Below, piece by piece: positions 39,259 through 49,542 of a stretch of 64,000 bases of DNA. Both the position numbers and the translations under genes were made by a program. The notes beneath the pieces are model-generated. The model did not search any database, was not told where the DNA came from, and was given only the letters and a program-made list of their open reading frames with translations. The DNA is from Carpediemonas membranifera (lineage: Eukaryota; Fornicata). Position 1 is the stretch's first letter, and each line of letters opens with the position of its first letter. The DNA lies in assembly GCA_019828565.1 (NCBI GenBank), contig JAHDYR010000007.1, positions 186,001 through 250,000 of the forward strand. Direction: 5' to 3'.

Positions 39259-40745
39259 CCAAGCCTTACGTCTACGTCCGCTGAGACTGTCTGGACTGGA
39301 CCCCACTCCGCGAGGACAGATTCCATGCTGGACTCCAGAGAGGAAGGGAGTCGTGAGAAGCCTCTGGACAGCCGATCTGCTGCCAGGTTGATGATGCCCG
39401 GAGTGTGTAGTCCACGGAGTGTCAGGTTCCGGTCCTCCGCCTCCTTCTGGATCTGGGCTAGAATGTGCAGGGCCTGAGGTGGAGCCTTCGTAGACCCCGC
39501 CTTGTTGAGCCAGGCCAGAGCTGATGTGTTGTCTGAGAAGATCGATAGCTCGCGTTGGGAACTCTGTCTGCCGATCAGACGGATGCCCTGTAGGATTCCC
39601 GCGAGCTCCTTCACGTTGATAGATTCTGCTCTTAGTTCTGGAGTGAACGTGCCCGAGGCTGAGGTCCCATACTCGCCGTGCACGGCTGCTCCCCACTTGA
39701 CTCCAGATGCGTCTGTCGATACGACGAGGTCTAAGGAGGGGTGAGCGCCCCAAAGCGACTGAAGTTCTCTGATGTCTCGGACTGGGCGCTCTCTTAGCAG
39801 TAGCAGCCACTCTTGCAGTAGCTCCTTGGAGAGTGGGTCCTGTTGAAGGTGTCTCAGCCGGAGGAAAGCCCCGTGGGCGGTTGTAGCGAAGTAAGTCAGT
39901 CTCCCGAGGATCTTGGCCCAAGTCTCCTGATCGATGGTCTTGCCTGCCAGAGCCTGATGAATGTGAGAGGAGTAACGTTTGGCCTTGTCCGCCGGGAGGC
40001 GTATTGTAAAACTCGCGGAGTCTATCACGAGCCCCAGATAGACCAATGACTGAGTCGGTGCCCATTCTGACTTCTCCTCTGAGGTGAGGACACAGAGGTC
40101 GGCTAGAGTCCGCCTGATGCGCGGCACCGCCCTCCTCAGGATTTCTCGGTCGCGGTGAAATAAGAGGAAGTCGTCGAGGTAGACAACGATGGTAAGACCC
40201 GTCCGAAGGGCTAGTATCTTGGCGAGTTGGTTGGTGATCGTCTGAAACACGAACGGCGATGCGCGCCAGCCGAAGCCTAGCACTCTGTACTGAAACGCTC
40301 GTCCGTCTGGAAGATAGACTCCTAGCAGCTTGCGGTCCTCCTTCCGTACTGGTACTTGATGGTACCCGGACTTGAGGTCGAACTTGACCATCCAGTCGCC
40401 CCTCTGGAGAAGGGAGAGAGCTCTGCGCAGACCGTAGAGCCGGAAGGATGAGCGCTCTGCCGAGCAGTCGTTCAGTATCGTGAGGTTGTGAATGATCCTC
40501 TTCGACTCGCCCTTCGGCACAGTAAACAGCGAGGCGGTGTGTCGCAGGGAAGAGGGATTCACTTGCTCTATGACGCCTGTCTCTATCAAGGAAGGAATCT
40601 GCTGGACAATGAATGGGTCGACTGTCGGCTGTTGCCTTGGTGCTGGTGGTTGACTTCTCAGACGGATCTCGACCCCGTATCGTAACCAGTTGATCACCCG
40701 TTGTGATGCTCCCAACCTCTGCCACTCCCTCCACGCCGCGTTCAT
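38949..40745 (-). CDS. RT-RNase H of Ngaro K, 598 aa, intact
   Basis: The start is ATG 40745 (MNAAWREWQRLG). RT motifs: RIIHNLTILND, VKFDLKSGYHQVPV, VLGFGWRASPFVFQ, active site YLDDFLLFH. RNase H: STDASGVKWGAAV, INVKELAGIL, FSDNTSALAWLN and LAADRLSRG. The C-terminal connection domain (WGPVQTVSADVDVR, WAPNSSMAAIV) is shared with elements B, I and J. The -1 frame is open across the entire gene (1.8 kb). Confidence 0.92.
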   Translation of the reverse strand: MNAAWREWQRLGASQRVINWLRYGVEIRLRSQPPAPRQQPTVDPFIVQQIPSLIETGVIEQVNPSSLRHTASLFTVPKGESKRIIHNLTILNDCSAERSSFRLYGLRRALSLLQRGDWMVKFDLKSGYHQVPVRKEDRKLLGVYLPDGRAFQYRVLGFGWRASPFVFQTITNQLAKILALRTGLTIVVYLDDFLLFHRDREILRRAVPRIRRTLADLCVLTSEEKSEWAPTQSLVYLGLVIDSASFTIRLPADKAKRYSSHIHQALAGKTIDQETWAKILGRLTYFATTAHGAFLRLRHLQQDPLSKELLQEWLLLLRERPVRDIRELQSLWGAHPSLDLVVSTDASGVKWGAAVHGEYGTSASGTFTPELRAESINVKELAGILQGIRLIGRQSSQRELSIFSDNTSALAWLNKAGSTKAPPQALHILAQIQKEAEDRNLTLRGLHTPGIINLAADRLSRGFSRLPSSLESSMESVLAEWGPVQTVSADVDVRLGCRVLWAPNSSMAAIVQKIATARVQTQTGHPRSWTSAVFLLYPEVQAPEMRLLKSWTSWKLRLSVPASSSDLAHLLHLQDRGRLRFNVMAFRTFSTESSGRTE

Positions 40746-40759
40746 GCATGGAAAGAGGG

Positions 40760-41242
40760 TTAGGTGTGGGCTCTCTTGCCGGAGGATCCTGTCTGAGTGC
40801 GACCTCGGTCCTGAGCGCGGCCACCGCGGCGAAAATTAGCGTCGCGCTTATCGCCCTTAGACTTGGCGCGGGCCGCCAGTTCCAGGACCTCGTCGCGATC
40901 AGGCACGCCCTTCGCCTTGCAATAGTTCTCGAACCGCTCTGCAGTAGCGTCAGTGTACACGTCCTTGATTAGAAGGTACTGGATTCTTGCAAAGAGAATG
41001 TTCCCGATCTCCTTCATCTTTGCGCCGTTCTCGATCCTATTCATGGTCTTGTATACGAATCTGGCCTCATCTTCGAGGCCGAACCTCTTTGGCATCTCCA
41101 GGAACAGTGGACGGCGAGCTGCTTCTGCTTGCTGCTCCAAAATTGCTTCCGATTGTATCTTAACCAAGCGCTCCAGCTTCTCGATACGCTTGTTAAGCTC
41201 ATCGGGACTGTCTTGCGGCGGCAGGTCTTCGTTATCAGACAT
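40760..41242 (-). CDS. gag: Gag-like protein of Ngaro K, no zinc knuckle
   Basis: The start is ATG 41242 (MSDNEDLPPQDS). There is an acidic N-terminus, a coiled coil (DELNKRIEKLERLVKIQSEA) and then a domain with LFLEMPKRFGLEDEARFVYK, similar to LPKRYGPRDEAKFLREIMR in the gag of Ngaro J. The C-terminus is strongly basic (KSKGDKRDANFRRGG, RAQDRGR) in place of a CCHC knuckle, probably for RNA binding. It ends 14 bp before the RT start, so the two are probably translated from one RNA. Confidence 0.75.
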   Translation of the reverse strand: MSDNEDLPPQDSPDELNKRIEKLERLVKIQSEAILEQQAEAARRPLFLEMPKRFGLEDEARFVYKTMNRIENGAKMKEIGNILFARIQYLLIKDVYTDATAERFENYCKAKGVPDRDEVLELAARAKSKGDKRDANFRRGGRAQDRGRTQTGSSGKRAHT

Positions 41243-41355
41243 CCTGCCGATGCGTTTCGAAGTGTGACCTAAAGTGCACATTGATCGGCGCGCGCAGGTG
41301 CCAGTGATGGTCCTGTGACAGGAGTAAAGGATTTATTCTTCTCGGGCTCCTTTAG

Positions 41356-41465
41356 GCCCGATGTGCCTTCGGGCATTCGAAATTCTGATGCCATAAACTG
41401 CACGTTTCCGTGCGCCCTCTCGGGCGTCTCAGCACCCCGGGTGCCAATGGGCTCGAGTGGTGCTC
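41356..41465. repeat. 110-bp A repeat of Ngaro J, 3' copy (A2)
   Basis: Identical over 110 bp to 52007-52116. It ends exactly where the 31-bp B-type repeat begins (41466). It includes a second copy of the first codons of Ngaro J gag. Confidence 0.88.
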
Positions 41466-41496
41466 GCTAGACTAGGCTAGCCACCTAACTCATACT
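41466..41496. repeat. 31-bp B-type repeat, internal copy
   Basis: Identical to 37884-37914. It directly abuts the A2 repeat. The first 6 bp of the next sequence also resemble each other, then similarity is lost. Confidence 0.75.
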
Positions 41497-42015
41497 CCCA
41501 AAGGGGAACACCGTCCGCAGCTCTGAGGTAAGTAGAGTAATTACAGTGGAGTATGGCGGCTCCATGCCTGCCTCAAGTGCCAGCAGCTCCTTGCTGCTTT
41601 CGGCTGGACCGGGCGTCTCCTTGACGGCCTCCGGTGCGATGGTTTATGGTGTTAGAATGGGAACAGGGTGTTTGCAGTTTGTCGGGTTTGACGAGGGTGG
41701 TTGCGGATAGCCTCCCCGATGTAAGGCCGGAGAGAGTTGCCGTTAGCCCAGGTTCCGAGTTGGAGTAAGGTCTCTATCGGTGTGCCTGCTAGTGCCAGTT
41801 CAGAAGCCGCTCCCTTGCGGAAGCTGTGTAGGCCAATCCTGTTGTCGTGGAAGACTGTGCGTAGCTCCTCTCGCATACGTCGCATTGTGCACGGGGTCTT
41901 ACGGCTGACCTTCGATGAGGATGTGATCGCGCGCCAGATGCAGGCGTCCGGTGGAAGGTTCAAGCCTCGTACCCATCTCTTCAGGGCCAGCGCTGGGTTG
42001 AATGGGCCTAGTAGG

Positions 42016-42026
42016 GTGTTGGGGTA
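42016..42026. repeat. Target-site duplication of element L, left
   Basis: GTGTTGGGGTA, matched exactly at 49073-49083. Confidence 0.9.
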
Positions 42027-42044
42027 CACAAAATTTTCCGCACC

Positions 42045-45000
42045 ATGGGCAAAAGTAGTTCTGGCTACAGAGGCCCAATCTTAGCGAAAGACACTGGTCC
42101 GCAACCACAAAGTACCACTGCTGCTCAAAGCAGTATCGCCGACCAACGCTTCCTGACGAGGAAGCACCTCAAATATGTTTCATCCGCCCCTCCTGTCCTC
42201 AAAAGACAACTACTAGCAGGCATTGCCTTTATTGGGGACCCCGTAATCATCCATCCCTTCAAAACTGAGCTTGCAACACACTCATCGACGGGCAATTTCG
42301 TCTCGGTGGCAATCCCAAACCTAAAACGGGACAACGCCCGCTATAAGCGGGCTAAGGATGCCTGTAATGACCTACTCCAAGATGCTGAGCACCTTGCAGC
42401 TGCATTTGGGCTCTCCATCCGGGAAGGTATCCTCAAACTCTTTCCCCTCATTGCCTATGATCTTGTCCACACGGTTGGAACGCTTAAGGCTGCCCTAATC
42501 CACTGCAGGTTCACGGGACTCCCCCCAGCTAGCAGCATGGACTGGAGCAAGTTCGCAGATTTCATCTCCGCCAGATGCCCTACAGTGTTAGACCAACGGA
42601 ACGATCCTTGGCCTCCAACCATATCCACTGTCCCGAACTCTCCGAGCCTGACATGGCAGGCAGTCGGTCAAAGAGAGCCTCTTGGTCCCCGCATCGCTCA
42701 CTCCGGCCGGCCCGGCCCCATTGTATCTCCGGATGGTCTCAACCTCACGCCGTTCATGGGCCTCGAGGTAATCCACTTACTGTATGGCGCCTCTCCCGTG
42801 TTGGGAGGACATGCGATGACTGAGCTTTATGCCGAATGGGGTGGAGCCACAGCGGCCGACCTTCAGTCTTCCTTATCGAATACCTTATCAGACAGCCTTA
42901 TCTCTCCCATTCGCCGGAAGGCCTATCCAGTCGATGACTCTACTATATCCATAAGTTCCTGTTCAAACTCTGATGTTGAGCTCGCAAGCCCGATCCCTGT
43001 TAGCGTGGAAGAGGTTGCGCGGCAGATTCGGAAAGAAATATCGTCTTGCGAAGAGAACAGCATTTATCCATCATCCCCGATCGTAGCTGAGGAGCCTAAC
43101 GCCCGTTGGGGCCCTCTCATGAGCATCCCAGTTCACGCCGACGGCAACTGTGGCCTTCACTCACTTGCTGTCTCTCTGGGTATGACGGGCCTGACGAGAC
43201 GAGAAGCCGTGTCGAAACTTGCCTCCGCCATCCAGAATGGTACAGTGGATCTTAACTCCTCGTGGAGATCCACGGTGCGCACTTTAACCACACACACCAC
43301 CGCTAGCGACATTGGTAGTGCCTTCCTATCCACCACAGACCTCCGCAATATTGCATCGCTCTTCGGAAAAAATGTGCTTATTGCTCATCGATATGATGCC
43401 AACACAGTCTCAGTAACCATCCCAGCATTATCCGAGTTCTCTACACTTCCTCTCAATATTGACGCGCTCAAAACGATGCTCAAAACCGATTACATCCTCA
43501 TTAGACTGAGTGCTCTGCACTTCACGCCTCTTTTTCCGTCTGTGAGGAGCGCAGAAGCAAGGCGCCTGCAATATGCTGAATATCGTCCAAGAAGAGCCCC
43601 CTCTAGTGTGGCTCGCAACAACATCGCCGCTGAAGGCCTCGATAGCGCCCCCCTCTAGTGTGGCCCGCAACAACATCGCCGCTGAAGGCCTCGATAGCGC
43701 CCCCCTCTAGTGTGGCTCGCAACAACATCGCCGCTGAAGGCCTCGATAGCGCCCCCTCTAGTGTGGCCCGCAACAACATCGCCGCTGAAGGCCTCGATAG
43801 CGCCCCCTCTAGTGTGGCCCGCAACAACCGTGATGGCGTCCATGGCGCTCTCATAGGCTTGTCTGGCAAGAGAGAGGGTCCTGTTTCTCATATCCTAGTG
43901 GTCGACTTTGAAGGACTAGGAACTGCCGTAGACCGCAGAGCCACCAAACAGAGTCGCGTCTCATATCCCGTAGAGGCCGGCGCCACACTCCTAGCCTGCG
44001 TCAAGGATCCTGAAACGGGGATAATGATGTGGGACGTCGCAGGGGTCCACTGGGGCGGCTTAGAAGTTGATATCCCAGCGCAGTTAATGCAGACAGCTTT
44101 ATACCAAGCGGCAGTTGTTCATGGGTGTCCTCCCATGAGCTTCAGAGTACACCCCGACCACCCCGGGATCTCATTCCCCAGCCCGACCGACTGGCTTCAC
44201 CACCTCACGGTCATAGTGAGCTCCCTCCCGAACTGCATCATGGTCGCCAAAGACCCGAGACTTGAGAACTCCGTCCTAGAGTCATGGGTCTCGGAAAGCG
44301 ATGCCCCCTTCCTTGACAAGGTCTATGACATAAGTGATCTAGAGTCCATAGACAAAAGATCCTTTGGGCATATCCATGACTACTGCCGTTCACCCGAGTT
44401 CTCTGAGGCGATGTCGATAGCCCAATGTCTCACAATGGTGAAGTGCCCCTGCCCGTACCACATTGGAACAGATCCAGGCTACCATTGTGCTCTCAGTGAC
44501 ACTGTAGCTTTCGCGGCGGTACTGCACACAGTCTCATGTCTCGACCGAACATCTAGGGGAGCTATCACATCCACGTACTCTGAAATCACTGATGCATGGA
44601 GGAAAGACTTGGATGTCCTCATCGGCAACTGGTCCTCTCTCCTGCCCGACCTGGCCGTGCTACTACTCCAAGACCTCCACCTGCCAACGCTTGAGGAGCT
44701 GCACCACATCCTCAAGGAGTACGTAATAGCACCTAAGGGTGGCTGCTCCTTCCCCACAGGTGATAGGGCCAGACAGGCTATGACGCGCCGTCAATTTATT
44801 GCAGTGCGGAGCCCAGCTCGGCGAGGGTGGGAATGGTTTGATCCTCTTGCCAAGATGATAGCGGTGGCGGATGCGGCAGGCATAGTCCCTCCAAACAGCC
44901 TAGAACAGCCATTCATCAGGATAGCGACGGTGAATAACGACAGCTCCTTCAGCAATCAGTTGACGGCTCAGCAAGTTTACTGGGAGTGCCCTCCTCACCG

Positions 45001-48000
45001 AGACCTACCGCAATCTGCTGCAGAGCTTCTGGCTCTCAACGTTCCTCCCTCGGCAGACAACTCCAAAGGAGTAGTCAAGAGGTCCTACAGAGCGCCGGAT
45101 CATTGGTTTCTAGTCCCGAGAATCCCCAACAAGCCAGTGCGAGGGCTCCGCAAAGTCAGACTGAGAGGGCCCATGACTCGAGGAGACATGGATGCCCTCA
45201 TACAGAAGGCAGAAACAGCATGGGTCAGCGAAGCGTGGGACCTTTCTCCGGTGTTCAAAGCTCTCCAGAGTGCCCGAGCTCACGACGGTAACTGGAGTAA
45301 GGTTGAGCCACCGGCTTCTTCCATGCCAGCTCCAAGCTTAGCCACGCGAGTCTCGCCTGCGACCTTCAGGAATCAGAGAGGGCGAAGTCAAGCAGGTAGA
45401 CGACCAGTAAATGGTCACCTCTACTCGTGGAATTGCACATCACTCAACATCACCAAGATGACTCTTGCTCTAGTACAAGACGTGGACATCATGGCCATTC
45501 AGGAGCTATGGTGGTGGGCCCAGTCCCCGGAGCTGCCCACAACGAATGACAAGGTCCTGCTATACCACGGAGTGATCAAGTCAGAGTCCGAGACAAAGCA
45601 TCTAGGCGTAGGCATCATGCTGAGGAAGGAATTAGCTGAGCTCTGCACATACGTCGAGAACCAACCCCACTCTCCAAGGTTGATTCAAGCTGACCTAGGC
45701 TGCGTGTTTGTAACAGCTGGCAAACTGAAGGTCCGTGTCATGTCCATCTATAGTCCATGCACGGGAGCACAAGCCAAGAAAGAGTTCCACACTCTACTGT
45801 CCTCCGAGGTGAAGAAAGCTATTGAGCAAGGGCTCCAAGTTCTTGTCATGGGAGACTTCAACACGAACCTACTAGATCCATCGACGCTGTGGGCTACCAC
45901 CCTAAAGGAGTGTGGCTTGAGACTGGTAGTGCCCGACGGCCCGACCTTCATGGACAGAGTAATTGATGGCATCGCAGCAACACCTAAGCTGGCTGATCTC
46001 ATCGAGAAGCCGCTCACAGTATCCCCTTGAACCCAAAGGACACAGAGCGGTTGTAGCAAGATCAGGCATAACGGGTTACTTTCGCACGAGGAGCAAGGCA
46101 ACAGCAGTCCTCAACGAAAGACATGTGGCTAACGTACTTGAATGCAGCAAGGATCATCGAAAGGCGAGGACTCTCCTGAGGAACATCAGCCACCTTGATG
46201 TCGACCAAGCCTTTCAAAGCCTGACGTCGACTATCAACCGATGGGCGTTGGTGGACACTGCGGCCTCACATGAAGTGAGAGAAGTCGAGAGAGCAGAAGA
46301 CTACGACCACTGGTTTGTCGCCGGAGAGCAGATCGGTATTTCCCCTGAACGGCTCTATGAGCTCATCATTGAGGATCATCGCCACCAACATCAGCTCAAG
46401 GAGAGGACGAGCAGAGGCCCCAAAGCTCTCGTGTGCTCTGAGCTATCATCAGCAATGCTATCAGTAGCGTTAGCATCCTCGGAGAGCCACGCCCACTCAA
46501 CACTCAAAGCCTACCATGCCCGAGCCAAGCGAGTCTCTGAGAGCATGGATGTCATGTCCCCTGAATTCTTTAGATACGTCCATTGGAAGCTTTTTGAAGG
46601 GGCAGGCCAGAGTGTCTGGTCTTCGCAGAGACCTGGAAGGCTTACTCAGAGGACCCGGCCTTCCTGCTACCACCACAGTAGGAGGCAGAGTGATCACCAA
46701 CCGAGAAGAAGTAGCCAAGGCCTTCGAGGAGTGGTATGCGTCAGTATCATATGTGGCAGGAGCAGTAGAACCATCCATCTCTCGCCCCGATATAGAGCTC
46801 GAAATCACGGACACTCTCCTGGAAGGGGCTCTCAAATCTGCCAAGAATAGATCAGCCCCAGGCAGTGATGGACTAACCCCGGCAATTTTCAAATATAGCC
46901 CAGTCCTCAAGGAGGCGCTCAAGACTCTGCTACAGAAGTGCATTGACCAACTCAAGACCCCAGCAGAGTGGCATACCGCCGTGGTAATTCCATTGAAAAA
47001 GCCCGGCTCTACTAGCGATGCTCCTGTGGCGTTCAGACCTATCTCCCTACTTTCCACAGCCCACAAGGTGCTCGGCACAATGATGATCCGCACGATTGAC
47101 CGAGACAACCCTCTTCCCCCCTGAACAATACGGTGCAAGGCCGGGTGTTTCATCGGTTGATGCACTATGGGCTATTGAGCACGCGAGACGTGGGTTCAAA
47201 GCGACCCACATTGGGACTCTGGACGTGGCTAAGGCCTTTGACTGTGTCCCGAGGAGAGATGCATTGGACTCGTTGAGGGGGGAACAGAAGGGCCATTGAG
47301 ATGTTGAAGGAGATGCATTTGCACACAAGGATCTCTATGCGAGGTAGCAGCACTAGCGCCGCTACCAACACAGGAGTACGGCAAGGATGCACCACTGCTC
47401 CCTTCATCTTCACAAGATACCTTGCGGAAGTCCCTCACATCATTGCAAGCTTAACCGCTCTAGGGAAGGAAGCAATTGAGAAGCTTCCTCCCGACATAGA
47501 GACCCTGAGACGAGTGGCAGCAAGGCCGTGCGTTCCCTGGATTGTCACAGTCCTGTTCGTTGATGACATTACAATAGTAGCTCCCTCCCTTAAGTGGTTG
47601 GAGGCAGCACTTACGGCGGCATGGACATGCATGCTAGCGCTATCCTTGGAGCCCAACGATAAGACCACCTATGTCTCAGAGGACGACACCCCCTCCCTCA
47701 CCATCCATGGCAATCCAGTCATTAAGAGAGACGCGGTCAAGCTCCTAGGGGTCCTCTTCGATACGTCCCGAGACTTCTCCACCCAGAATAGGACTATGGG
47801 CGAAAGGATAGACAGAGAGCTACGACTACTGAGAGCTAGCGGCGTGATGCACTCCAAGTTCTGTCCTCGCATTGTAGAGGTCTACACCCTCCCCAAGCTG
47901 CTGTACGGGTGGAGCGTCTGGGCTAATCATAAGGCTGTCTCCCAGGTAGGCAAGCTTGCATCGGCAGCCCTAAGGATCAGCCCAACTGCATCGGAGGCGA

Positions 48001-48698
48001 AGTACCTGGAGCTAGGCTGGCTGCATCCAGAGGCAATGCTCCTGCTGGACAGATTCAAGCAAGGGGTGAGATGGGCGAGAATCCATCCGGGCAAGGATCT
48101 CCCAGACTGCATTGCTGAGGCACAAGGCAGCCTTGGCCTGTCCCACTCCGACAGCCTTGACCTAGCAGCCTGTCGAGCAGCCCAGCTCTCTCACGACATA
48201 ATCTGCCGTGGTAACAAAGTGGCTGTCAGGAGATACGTCACGGAGTCGGCACTCACCCGCCCTTTTACCCGCTCTAACTACCCGGCCAGGCAGCCATACC
48301 TCGACCATCTAACGGCTGGGCCAGCGAAGCGCCTCGCGATGCTACGGCTATCGTGTCTACCAATGCCAACGAGAGGGGCTCTTCCTGACGCGTGGCAGCC
48401 GGTCAGGGGAATCCTACAGGACCTGAAGGATGAACCGGAAGCCGCCGCAGCTCTTGAGGCATGTCCTCTCTGTCAGGGTGAGGCCATCGCCGCGGCTGTG
48501 ATTGAGATCCTGACGTCCCCTACCAAGACCTTAGCAGTGCTGAGATCCAGGACGTGGGTTGTCCTGAACCAGACCCACTTGGCTAAGTGCGACCACTTCA
48601 AGATTAACCCCATCCTCCTTTTCAAGGACCCCCTGACCCTGAGCAGGCGTGACGACGCCAAGCTCACACATATGTTGAGTGTACTTTGTGACGCGTGA
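42045..48698 (+). pseudogene. Polyprotein of element L: OTU - repeats - exonuclease-like - APE - RT
   Basis: The start is ATG 42045. Residues ~1-300 are unrecognised. An OTU-type cysteine protease signature HADGNCGLHSLAVSLG lies at ~43137-43184. Tandem repeats follow (43601-43828). A DEDDh-like part has VVDFEGLG (~43899), MVAKDPRLENSVL and HCALSDTVAFAA (Hx4D, ~44485). APE endonuclease motifs are SWNCTSLNITK, IQELWWW, YSPCTGAQ and GDFNTNLL (45420-45870). RT shows SAPGSDGLTPAIF, FRPISLLSTAHKVL, LDVAKAFDCVPR, NTGVRQGCTTAPF and active site FVDDITIV (~47570). The C-terminus has CPLC...HLAKC. Frame changes occur in the repeats (+2), near 46020, near 46560, near 47110 and near 47290. Confidence 0.85.
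43601..43828 (+). repeat. Coding tandem repeat, four 51-52-bp units plus a partial unit
   Basis: Units begin at 43601, 43653, 43705, 43756 and 43807 (CTCTAGTGTGGC...). Each encodes SSVARNNIAAEGLDSAP. The first two junctions have six C residues, the next two have five, so spacing is 52, 52, 51, 51. Only 51 keeps frame; the two extra C residues shift the frame by two. Units differ otherwise at one site (GGCTCGC or GGCCCGC). Confidence 0.95.
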
Positions 48699-49072
48699 CT
48701 GGTAGGTTCCCTCGCTTACATAGGAAAACGCCACCGTCCTCCCCCGGTCTCAGGACCTCCTCGATCATCGTCCTGAGGGAGCCCCATCGGGCTCGGAGCA
48801 CAGAGTCCCGCAGCGCCAAGAGCTGGAAGTTGTGAGCTGGCCGACCCGCGTGGGTCATCTTTTTACCCTTCTTCGAAGGGGTTTTAGGCCCTCCTCTCCC
48901 TGCAGCTTCAGAACAGTACTCTTGGGCGCCGCAGCTCTGGCTTCCAATGTTATGAGAACCGTTGCCCTCCTGCGGCTGATCACCGCTCGTCTGGCTCGGG
49001 TTGTGGCCAGTGCCTGGAGGTGGACACCCCGGCACTGTATCAAAAAATAAACTCAAAAACTCAAAAACTCAA

Positions 49073-49083
49073 GTGTTGGGGTA
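49073..49083. repeat. Target-site duplication of element L, right
   Basis: GTGTTGGGGTA, identical to 42016-42026, directly after the ACTCAAAA tail. Confidence 0.9.
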
Positions 49084-49542
49084 GTGACTTAGTGACCTTT
49101 GCAAGCGTCTTTGTGCGACCAAGGAGCAGCTGGGCGTCCCCGTTTGCCTTGAACACGATGTCAGCGCTCGTCAGGTTGAAGATTTCAGCTCCGCGGCTCA
49201 CGGTCAGGTAAGCAATCGCGGCGAATAGTGTCGCTTGGTACGTCGCGATGTCGCTGTTCCTGGACTTGATGGCCCTGATCATGTCCTCCCTTGTGACTGG
49301 GGCTGACCCGCCTGTCATGCCGGTGGTGTTGGCGTTGTCTGCTATGCCTCTTCTGATTTGTGGACAGTAGGTGCTGGGGGTCCAGTCGGAAAAGAGTGGG
49401 GCGGCCTTCTCGATCCAGTATCCCTTTCGATCGACCGTGGCTGGTGCATTATACTCGGCCTCGTCCTCCAGGAAGGCTCGGTACTCATCGGTGTCGTCCT
49501 CGTGTGGGTCGCGGTACTCAAGGAATGCTGTAATCCATCCGG

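Larger units (their letters stand above)
38074..41355 (-). mobile_element. Ngaro-like element K, all three genes open
   Basis: Minus-strand gag (40760-41242), RT-RNase H (38949-40745) and tyrosine recombinase (38074-39258), all without stops or frameshifts. It lies between the B-type repeat at 37884 and the A repeat at 41356, and may be nested in the 3' repeat region of Ngaro J. Its own split repeats were not identified. It is the most intact YR element in the window. Confidence 0.8.
42027..49072 (+). mobile_element. APE-type non-LTR retrotransposon L with OTU and exonuclease-like domains
   Basis: A 7046-bp insertion with an 11-bp target duplication. The 5' UTR is only 18 nt before CACCATGG. 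Coding order is an N-terminal domain, OTU-like protease, 17-residue tandem repeats, DEDDh-exonuclease-like domain, APE endonuclease, RT and a C-terminal Cys/His motif. The 3' tail is ACTCAAAA repeated about 2.5 times, not poly(A). This combination is new to me. Several frameshifts make this copy inactive. Confidence 0.9.

Noticed and set aside
42045-43658. Host gene encoding an OTU deubiquitinase
   Set aside because: It lies inside the TSD-bounded insertion and continues, through the frame-shifted repeats, into APE and RT domains.
43601-43828. CRISPR-like array
   Set aside because: Units are contiguous coding repeats without spacers, in a eukaryotic retroelement.
43601-43891. Two minus-strand ORFs of 78-88 codons with repetitive protein sequence
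   Set aside because: They are antisense readings of the coding tandem repeat in element L and have no independent support.
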